Source of the DNA: Ruminococcaceae bacterium UBA866
GTDB taxonomy: Bacteria; Bacillota; Clostridia; Oscillospirales; Ruminococcaceae
NCBI GenBank assembly: GCA_002295325.1
Contig: DBGA01000070.1
Location: 56,634-67,800 of the forward strand
DNA: 11,167 nucleotides
Direction: 5' to 3'
The notes under the pieces are model-generated. The model was not told the DNA's origin, searched no databases, and saw only the letters and a program-made list of their open reading frames with translations. Made by a program: the position numbers and the translations under genes. This document shows positions 5,770 to 11,167 of the stretch, piece by piece; the stretch's first letter is position 1; each line of letters begins with the position of its first letter.

Positions 5770-5798
5770 TTTATTTATTTCAATATTTGCAATATAAT
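5770..5798 (+). promoter_or_regulatory. Candidate promoter for murC
   Basis: A perfect -10 TATAAT (5793-5798) has a poor -35 at 17 bases (TTTATT, 5770-5775). TTGTTT (5767-5772) is a better -35 match but at 20 bases. The predicted leader is about 78 nt and ends in AAGGGGA before the ATG. Confidence 0.4.
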
Positions 5799-5882
5799 AG
5801 ATATGTACAAAAATTTATAGCGATTAAATCATAATTTTTATTAGGGCTTAATCTTAAATTAACATAAAAGGGGATCTTACCT

Positions 5883-7250
5883 ATGGAAATAAATCAAGAC
5901 ATTTTAAATGGAAAAAAACACATACATTTTATTGGAATTGGCGGCTCTGGAATGTTTCCGATTACACAGATATTACATTCCGAGGGATACTATATAACGG
6001 GCTCAGATAACAATCCTTCAGACACATTAGAGCTTGTGAAAAATCTTGGGATACCGGTTAAAATGGGACAAAAAGCGGAGAATATTGAAGGCGCAGACCT
6101 TATTATCTATACTGCGGCAATTATGATAGATAACGAGGAATTAATTGCTGCAAGGGCAAGTGGAATACCTGTTATTGAGAGAAGTATCATGCTTGGTGTT
6201 ATTACAAGGCGATATAAAAATGCTATCTGCGTGAGTGGAACCCACGGCAAGACAACAACATCTTCAATGATAACTCAAATTTTATTTGACGCAGGGCTTG
6301 ACCCAACTGCTGTAATAGGCGGAAAGCTACCTGCAATTGGTGGCAATGGCAGGGCTGGAAAGAGCGATTTAATGGTATGTGAGGCTTGCGAGTTTGTTGA
6401 TACATTCTTAAAGTTAACCCCTGACACAGCGGTTATTTTAAATATTGACGAAGATCACATGGACTATTTTAAGACCATGGATAATCTTGTTCATTCATTT
6501 AAAAAGTTCTGTGATTTGACAACAAGTTTGATTGTTGCAAATGGAGATGACCCCGAGGTTTTACTCGCAGTTGCTGATGCCAAGGTACCTGTAATAAAAT
6601 TTGGATATAGTGATATAAACGAATATTATCCACAAAATATAGTTTTCCATCCAGGAATTCACACAAGCTTTGACCTTATGCATAATGGAGTAAACTTAGG
6701 AAACATTGACCTTTATGTACCGGGCAAGCACAATATTTTAAATGCAGTGGCTTCCAGTGTAGCCGCAATCAGTGGGGGCGCTACCTTTGAGCAAGTGAAA
6801 GTCGGTCTTTCGGGATTTAAGGGAGCAGGTCGTCGCTTTGAGTTGCTAGGAGTTAAGAATGGTATCACCGTTGTAGATGATTACGCACATCACCCAGCAG
6901 AGGTTAAAGTCACTCTCGATGCAGCAAAGACCATGGATTTTAAGCGAGTAATTGCTGTCCATCAACCATTTACTTATTCACGCACGAAACAGCATCTCGA
7001 TTATTTTGCAGATGTGCTAAAGATTGCTGATATTGTTGTGTTATCAGAAATTATGGGGTCAAGAGAAAAGAATACCTACAATATTTTTTCAAAGGATTTG
7101 GCAGAAAAAATTGAGGGTTGTGTATGGTTTGACACCTTTGATGAGATTGCTGATCATGTTTGCTCCATTGCAAAAGAAGGCGATTTGATTATTACACTAG
7201 GCTGTGGAGATGTTTATAAAGCTGCAAAAAAAATATTAGCCAAACTATAG
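5883..7250 (+). CDS. murC: UDP-N-acetylmuramate--L-alanine ligase
   Basis: This 455-residue cytoplasmic Mur ligase adds L-alanine to UDP-N-acetylmuramic acid with ATP, the first amino-acid step of peptidoglycan precursor synthesis. Visible motifs are the N-terminal UDP-binding loop GIGGSGM (18-24), the P-loop SGTHGKTTT (118-126), ILNIDEDHMDYF (185-196), GKHNILNA (281-288), GAGRRFE (314-320) and VDDYAHHPAEV (331-341). The DDYAHHP motif and the length support MurC over MurD, MurE or MurF. The start is supported by AAGGGGA (5868-5874) eight bases upstream. The gene stands alone on its strand: spoVG diverges upstream, and a hairpin terminator lies 14 bases after its stop. All key motifs are intact. 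Confidence 0.97.
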   Translation: MEINQDILNGKKHIHFIGIGGSGMFPITQILHSEGYYITGSDNNPSDTLELVKNLGIPVKMGQKAENIEGADLIIYTAAIMIDNEELIAARASGIPVIERSIMLGVITRRYKNAICVSGTHGKTTTSSMITQILFDAGLDPTAVIGGKLPAIGGNGRAGKSDLMVCEACEFVDTFLKLTPDTAVILNIDEDHMDYFKTMDNLVHSFKKFCDLTTSLIVANGDDPEVLLAVADAKVPVIKFGYSDINEYYPQNIVFHPGIHTSFDLMHNGVNLGNIDLYVPGKHNILNAVASSVAAISGGATFEQVKVGLSGFKGAGRRFELLGVKNGITVVDDYAHHPAEVKVTLDAAKTMDFKRVIAVHQPFTYSRTKQHLDYFADVLKIADIVVLSEIMGSREKNTYNIFSKDLAEKIEGCVWFDTFDEIADHVCSIAKEGDLIITLGCGDVYKAAKKILAKL

Positions 7251-7264
7251 ATAATATGATATCA

Positions 7265-7293
7265 AAAATGCACACCTAAATGGTGTGCATTTT
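7265..7293. terminator. Bidirectional terminator between murC and the MetH-like gene
   Basis: A perfect 12-bp stem (AAAATGCACACC 7265-7276 with GGTGTGCATTTT 7282-7293) has the loop TAAAT. The A and T runs at either end make it usable in both directions. The minus-strand gene stops at 7295, immediately beside it. Confidence 0.9.
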
Positions 7294-7294
7294 A

Positions 7295-8530
7295 TTAATA
7301 TACAATAGCACCGTATTTTTGTGCTAGTTTATTTAGTTCTTCCCTTTCAATAGGACATTGGCAATCAATCATAGCACGACCGGAATAAAGGTATAATGCA
7401 CGTTCGAGTGTAGCGATGCTACTAGAATGAAAACACACAGGAAGCTTTGAAAAATGCGCATTCAACGAAAATTGGAGAGCCTCGTCAATTGTTTCAAGAT
7501 AAATTTGAATGACGTCATAGCTTTCTTCCTCACAAGAGAGCAAAGCATCAGCCATGTCAAACTCACAATAGATTGGCTCGGAAAACTCAATACGGTCATT
7601 ATCCAACGCAAAAATTTCAGTTTCATTTGCAAGGAGCATATCATTTGATTGCTCATGATAAGGCGTATTATCTTCAGTGTAAGTATATCTGTCGAGCAGT
7701 TTTCTCATCTCGCTAATATGTTCGGGCGTTGTACCACAGCAACCACCAATAATTGTTGCACCTGCATCTAAAACCTCTGGCATCAGTTCACCCATAACCA
7801 TAGGCGAAAGCTCATAAATATTGTCAAGTAAAGGGTTTGGCAACCCTGCATTTGGTTTGGCAATCAGAGAGACTTTTGCAAAAGGGGCAATCTCTTTTAA
7901 TTGTTCTGCAATTATTTTAGGACCAAAGGAGCAGTTTAATCCAAAGGCTGAAATACCAAGCTCTTGCAATACAACAAGACAGGTGAAAGCAGATGCACCC
8001 GAAAGGGTTTTTCCTCGTTCATTCACCGTGATTGTAACATAAATTGGTTTGTTGTACTGTTTGCAAGCCAAAACCGCGGCACGAGCCTCTGTCAAGGAAA
8101 TCATAGTTTCTATGACAAACAAATCAACCCCAGCGGTATTCAGTGCTTGTGCTTGTTGTGAGTAAATTGATACCAATTCATCAAAGCTTGTTTCGCCAAA
8201 TGGCTCCACCAAAAGCCCGGTGGGTGACATATTACCCGCAACCAACTTATCGTTTGCAACTTCTTTTGAAAGTGCAACCAAACGATGATTAAACTCTGAA
8301 ACCTTGTCAGCATAGCCATATAAACCAAGATTTTCACGGTTAGCAGAAAAGGTTGGAGCATAGATAATATCGCTGCCAGCTTTAATGAATTCAGCTTGAA
8401 TTTCCTTGATAACTTCCGGGTGGTCTAATATCCACGCCTCGATACACACGCCTTGCGGCATTCCTTTAAGATATAAATTTGTTCCTGTCGCTCCATCTAA
8501 GAGCATACTTCGGGGATTGTCGTTGTCCAT
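7295..8530 (-). CDS. Homocysteine S-methyltransferase family protein (MetH N-terminal type) with degenerate C-terminal half
   Basis: Residues 1-280 form a homocysteine-binding barrel as at the N-terminus of cobalamin-dependent MetH: LLDGATGTNLYLKGM (10-24), GNMSPTG (99-105), VIETM (139-143), and zinc ligands C200 in GLNCS plus C264-C265 in IGGCCGTTPEH. Residues about 300-411 resemble the beginning of the pterin (methyltetrahydrofolate)-binding barrel. FHSSSIATLERALYLYSG, then MIDCQC and KLAQKYGAIV, align by eye with the usual SIDS and INS segments, but their key Asp and Asn are replaced. The protein then ends mid-domain. It has no cobalamin domain, so the methyl donor is unclear. No clear ribosome binding site precedes the ATG at 8528-8530; an in-frame TAA lies 24 bases before it and no other ATG, GTG or TTG lies between. 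It follows argS by 88 bp on the same strand, with no strong terminator between. Confidence 0.88.
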   Translation of the reverse strand: MDNDNPRSMLLDGATGTNLYLKGMPQGVCIEAWILDHPEVIKEIQAEFIKAGSDIIYAPTFSANRENLGLYGYADKVSEFNHRLVALSKEVANDKLVAGNMSPTGLLVEPFGETSFDELVSIYSQQAQALNTAGVDLFVIETMISLTEARAAVLACKQYNKPIYVTITVNERGKTLSGASAFTCLVVLQELGISAFGLNCSFGPKIIAEQLKEIAPFAKVSLIAKPNAGLPNPLLDNIYELSPMVMGELMPEVLDAGATIIGGCCGTTPEHISEMRKLLDRYTYTEDNTPYHEQSNDMLLANETEIFALDNDRIEFSEPIYCEFDMADALLSCEEESYDVIQIYLETIDEALQFSLNAHFSKLPVCFHSSSIATLERALYLYSGRAMIDCQCPIEREELNKLAQKYGAIVY

Positions 8531-8618
8531 AGCAAAAGCAATATAAACTTACCAAATTGGCAGTTTGTAAAGCCTGTGTCGCCACCTTTCTTTTGTTAAA
8601 AAACTTTAATATAATTAC

Positions 8619-10307
8619 CTACATTGAAGTAGGAGCCTCAATCTTTAATAGTGTTAAAACGTTATTAAGTGCAGTTTTAACTGCAATACATAGGCAAAGC
8701 CTAGAATACATCAATTCTACATCGTCGCACTTAACCCGACAAGCAGAGTAAAACTTGTGAAATAGTGTTGCAAGTTCAACTGAATAGCGAGTCACCCTAG
8801 CAGGATCATATGTCTTTGCAGACTCAATAATCTCGTTAGGTAGAATAGACAAATGACGTATTAGTTCAATTTCTTCATTTGCATTAAGAAGGGATAGGTC
8901 ACAATCAGAATAAGCCTTTGGTAGGATTTTTTCAGTTTCAAGATTTCTCAAGATACTGCAAATTCTAGCGTGGGCATACTGTACATAGTAAACAGGGTTT
9001 TGTGATGACTCTTCTACTGCAAGGTCAAGGTCAAAGTCCATTTGGGAATTTGCCTCACGCAAATTAAAGTGAAATCTTGCTGCATCAATTGGAACTTCCT
9101 CAAGGAGGGTTACTAGGGTAATGGATTTACCAGAACGCTTACTTGCCTTGATAATCTCGTTCCCCTTGATTAGACGAACCATCTGCATTAAGATTGCGTC
9201 AAGTCTAGTTGGATCAATTTCAAGAGCTTCCATAGCAGCTTTTAGGCGAGGAATATATCCGTGGTGGTCAGCGCCTAAAACGTCGATTACCTTGTCAAAC
9301 CCCCTTGTAACAAACTTGTTGTAATGATATGCGATGTCAGGAACAACATAGGTAGGAACACCGTTTGAGCGAACAAGAACAAAATCTTTGTCAGCCCCAA
9401 ACTTTGTTGCGTTAAACCAAAGAGCACCCTCTGACTCATAGGTATGTCCCTTGCTTTTTAACAGCTCAATTACCTTGTCAACCTCGCCGTTATTATGCAA
9501 AGTTGATTCCAAGAACCAGTTATCATATTTTATTCTATATTTGCCTAAATCGTTTTCTAAGCCTTTTATATTTAAAGGGAGGGCATATTCAACCAACGCT
9601 TTTTGTCTTTCTTCGGAAGTGACGTTGACAAATTTATCACCGTTTATTTTTGAAAATTCCTTTGCATGGGCTATGATATCCTCGCCTTGATATGCGTCTT
9701 CAGGAATTTCAATATTATCAAGGTAAAGCTGTAAATATCTAGCCTCCAGTGAAATTCCAAATTTATTAATTTGATTTCCGGAATCATTTACATAAAATTC
9801 ACGGGTTACGTTATGCCCACTCCAGTCAAGCACACTAGCCAGACAATCGCCGATTGCACCGCCACGAGCATTTCCGATGTGCATTGGGCCTGTTGGGTTT
9901 GCTGAAACAAATTCAACCATAACCTTTTTGCCACTACCAAAGTCAGTTCTACCATAGTTTTCTTTGTTTTGGTGTACAGAGGCAACAACTCCGCTAAACC
10001 AGTTTCTGCTTAAAAAGAAATTGATAAATCCAGGGCCGGCAATTTCTACTTTTTCAAAATAACTTCCGTCAAGTATCACTTCGCTAACAATCGCTTCGGC
10101 AATTTTTCTAGGAGGAAGTTTAAATGCCTTTGCAGACACCATAGCAACGTTAGTTGCAAGGTCACCGTTTTTTGTATCGGCAGGAATCTCTATTGAAAAT
10201 GATGGAATAGGCTCGGCTATAAGTGTTCCACTTGAAACCGCTCTTCCAAGGGCTGATAAAATAAGCTCTTTTAATTGTTCTTTTGCATCTAGTACAGGGT
10301 TTTGCAT
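8619..10307 (-). CDS. argS: Arginyl-tRNA synthetase
   Basis: This 562-residue class I aminoacyl-tRNA synthetase charges tRNA-Arg with arginine in the cytoplasm. The N-terminal Add-1-like domain (about 1-100) includes DLATNVAM. The catalytic core has FVSANPTGPMHIGNARGG (133-150), where HIGN is the HIGH signature with the last His replaced by Asn. Other landmarks are FYVNDSGNQI (171-180), VLGADHHGYIPRLKAAM (343-359) and the KMSKS-equivalent KASKRSG (387-393). A DALR anticodon-binding domain (about 437-562) contains VQYAHARICSILRN. Altered HIGH and KMSKS motifs are usual in ArgRS. The start is supported by GGAGG seven bases upstream. The gene follows the DUF1934 gene by 73 bp in the order murI-DUF1934-argS. 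Confidence 0.97.
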   Translation of the reverse strand: MQNPVLDAKEQLKELILSALGRAVSSGTLIAEPIPSFSIEIPADTKNGDLATNVAMVSAKAFKLPPRKIAEAIVSEVILDGSYFEKVEIAGPGFINFFLSRNWFSGVVASVHQNKENYGRTDFGSGKKVMVEFVSANPTGPMHIGNARGGAIGDCLASVLDWSGHNVTREFYVNDSGNQINKFGISLEARYLQLYLDNIEIPEDAYQGEDIIAHAKEFSKINGDKFVNVTSEERQKALVEYALPLNIKGLENDLGKYRIKYDNWFLESTLHNNGEVDKVIELLKSKGHTYESEGALWFNATKFGADKDFVLVRSNGVPTYVVPDIAYHYNKFVTRGFDKVIDVLGADHHGYIPRLKAAMEALEIDPTRLDAILMQMVRLIKGNEIIKASKRSGKSITLVTLLEEVPIDAARFHFNLREANSQMDFDLDLAVEESSQNPVYYVQYAHARICSILRNLETEKILPKAYSDCDLSLLNANEEIELIRHLSILPNEIIESAKTYDPARVTRYSVELATLFHKFYSACRVKCDDVELMYSRLCLCIAVKTALNNVLTLLKIEAPTSM

Positions 10308-10380
10308 TTACATTCCTCCAACTGCAGACACCAGCCTACATCTTTTTTTATCTTAATTTTATTTATATGTGTATTAGTGA

Positions 10381-10803
10381 TTAATTACTTTTTATATTGA
10401 TATAAACTTCGTTTTCACTGATAAGGTTTGAGTTTATGTCAAGTGAGTATGAAAAGAATAAATCTCCGCCATTTTCGTCAAGCTCAGAATTAATTTGCTT
10501 TGTATAAACCCCAACAGAGAGGTTGCCTTCGCTTGTGCCATAGTGCCCGACATTTCGTTCCCCGTTTTGTGCAATTAGGTGAGAACGAATGTTTCCACTT
10601 CTAATCAGAGTAACTTTATCATTGCCTTCAACCTTTAGGGTAGTGGTACTGCCCTGAAAGCCTGTTGCCTCACTTTCATCATATGTAATGTAATAGCTGT
10701 TATTTTTTTTATAGAAATTTCCTTGTGTAAAAAGTTCGGTAGTATCTTTTTCATGGTCTACCTTTTGTATCCCTTTTATTGTTATAAAAACATCTTTTTT
10801 CAT
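10381..10803 (-). CDS. DUF1934 domain-containing protein (YwiB-like)
   Basis: This 140-residue protein is built almost entirely of predicted beta strands. It begins MKKDVFITIKGIQ and contains ITYDESEATGFQGSTTTLKV (39-58), YGTSEGNLSVGVYTK (88-102) and a C-terminal strand pattern ending EVYINIKSN. This matches DUF1934, a calycin-like small barrel family represented by YwiB of Bacillus subtilis. No function is established. The gene directly precedes argS on the same strand, as ywiB does in Bacillus, and follows murI. It has no signal peptide and is likely cytoplasmic. AAGGAAG lies about 13 bases upstream of the ATG, a rather long spacing. The call rests on pattern and conserved neighbourhood. 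Confidence 0.85.
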   Translation of the reverse strand: MKKDVFITIKGIQKVDHEKDTTELFTQGNFYKKNNSYYITYDESEATGFQGSTTTLKVEGNDKVTLIRSGNIRSHLIAQNGERNVGHYGTSEGNLSVGVYTKQINSELDENGGDLFFSYSLDINSNLISENEVYINIKSN

Positions 10804-10904
10804 TATAGTTAAAAACTTCCTTCAATTAGATTAAAAGTAACAGCACAAATTTTAAATCTGCCACTTTAATAATAGCCTCGTATGAATATTGGGGTATTGT
10901 GACT

Positions 10905-11167
10905 TTAGTAACTTTCTATGTCAATTTTAATAGCATTTTCAATTTTATTATCGCCCAGTATGATAGCGGCACTTGATGTAAAATCAGTTGCACTGTCACT
11001 CACAAAATAACGGCAATCTCCAAGCTTTTTTGTGAGATTAAGAATATCTTTTTCCTTTAATATATCATAGACAGCAGAGGCAACCTCACGTCCCGAATCA
11101 ATCAAGGTTACGCCTTCACCCATAATGTCGGCAATGATATCCTTTATAATAGGGTAATGAGTACAGC
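10905..11167 (-). CDS. murI: Glutamate racemase, C-terminal part (5' end outside window)
   Basis: The frame is open from the right edge to a TAA at 10905-10907, giving 87 residues. It starts with the second catalytic cysteine motif CTHYP (the Cys codon is 11163-11165), followed by IIKDIIADIMG and the typical VTLIDSGREVA. The tail DCRYFVSDSATDFTSSAAIILG matches the C-terminus of glutamate racemase. The enzyme converts L- to D-glutamate for peptidoglycan. The first catalytic cysteine lies outside the window. An internal ATG at 11121-11123 is not the start, because it lies downstream of the catalytic motif. A 101-bp gap without a clear terminator separates it from the DUF1934 gene, so co-transcription with DUF1934 and argS is likely. 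Confidence 0.92.
   Translation of the reverse strand, partial: CTHYPIIKDIIADIMGEGVTLIDSGREVASAVYDILKEKDILNLTKKLGDCRYFVSDSATDFTSSAAIILGDNKIENAIKIDIESY

Noticed and set aside
5739..5786. 7-bp inverted repeat (TGAAATA / TATTTCA) upstream of murC
   Set aside because: It is short and A/T-rich with a loop of about 30 bases, and is expected by chance in this composition.
5179..7522. TGACGTCA occurring twice (about 5179 and about 7510)
   Set aside because: An 8-bp palindrome found twice, once inside a coding sequence and once in an unassigned stretch, is not evidence of a regulatory site.
7454..8361. Several short open frames on both strands within the MetH-like gene
   Set aside because: They lie wholly inside a well-supported gene, lack ribosome binding sites and have no recognisable domains.
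8575..8595. T-box-like string (AAGGTGGCGACACAGG on the minus strand) upstream of the MetH-like gene
   Set aside because: It only partly resembles the T-box core. The 88-bp gap is too short for the specifier stem, and no terminator/antiterminator pair is visible.
1..11167. CRISPR arrays, insertion sequences, tRNA or rRNA genes
   Set aside because: No spaced direct repeats, transposase-like proteins, terminal inverted repeats or conserved rRNA/tRNA sequence were seen.

Overview
The window is an AT-rich stretch of chromosomal core genome from a low-GC Firmicute, most likely a member of the Clostridia and possibly Oscillospirales/Ruminococcaceae-like. This placement is inferred from the protein families (SpoVG, a DUF4349 lipoprotein, the murI-DUF1934-argS order, clostridial-type MurC and ArgRS), strong AAGGAG-type ribosome binding sites, AT-rich intergenic DNA and sigma-A-like promoters. 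I see no phage, transposon, CRISPR, rRNA or tRNA.

Layout, left to right. Positions 1-290 hold the 3' end of a plus-strand phosphoglycerate dehydrogenase gene (serA). It converges on a minus-strand pair, a dCMP deaminase followed by a nitrilase-superfamily amidohydrolase, and the two units share a bidirectional terminator at about 305-338. A divergent control region at 1765-1918 separates that pair from the plus-strand operon rsmA-hemW. This region contains two perfect palindromes and an (AT)7 tract lying in the predicted promoter spacer. A gap of about 330 bp after hemW holds a near-consensus promoter and a strong terminator about 80 nt apart, a candidate small RNA with an unpaired C5 tract. 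Next comes a plus-strand DUF4349 lipoprotein gene, then a short unexplained open stretch at 5129-5289.

A bidirectional hairpin at about 5307-5355 separates this from minus-strand spoVG, which is divergent from plus-strand murC. Another bidirectional hairpin at 7265-7293 separates murC from a long minus-strand cluster that reads, in transcription order, murI (partial, running off the right edge), a DUF1934/YwiB-like gene, argS, and a MetH-type homocysteine S-methyltransferase domain protein with an unusual C-terminal half.

Functionally this is housekeeping: serine synthesis (serA), dUMP supply for thymidylate (dCMP deaminase), 16S rRNA dimethylation (rsmA), heme trafficking (hemW), cell wall precursors (murC, murI), arginyl-tRNA charging (argS), a global RNA-binding regulator (spoVG) and one-carbon/methionine chemistry (MetH-like). 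I do not see a new multi-gene system. The most interesting signals are non-coding (the candidate sRNA and the palindromes between the dCMP deaminase and rsmA genes) and the truncated, degenerate second domain of the MetH-like protein.
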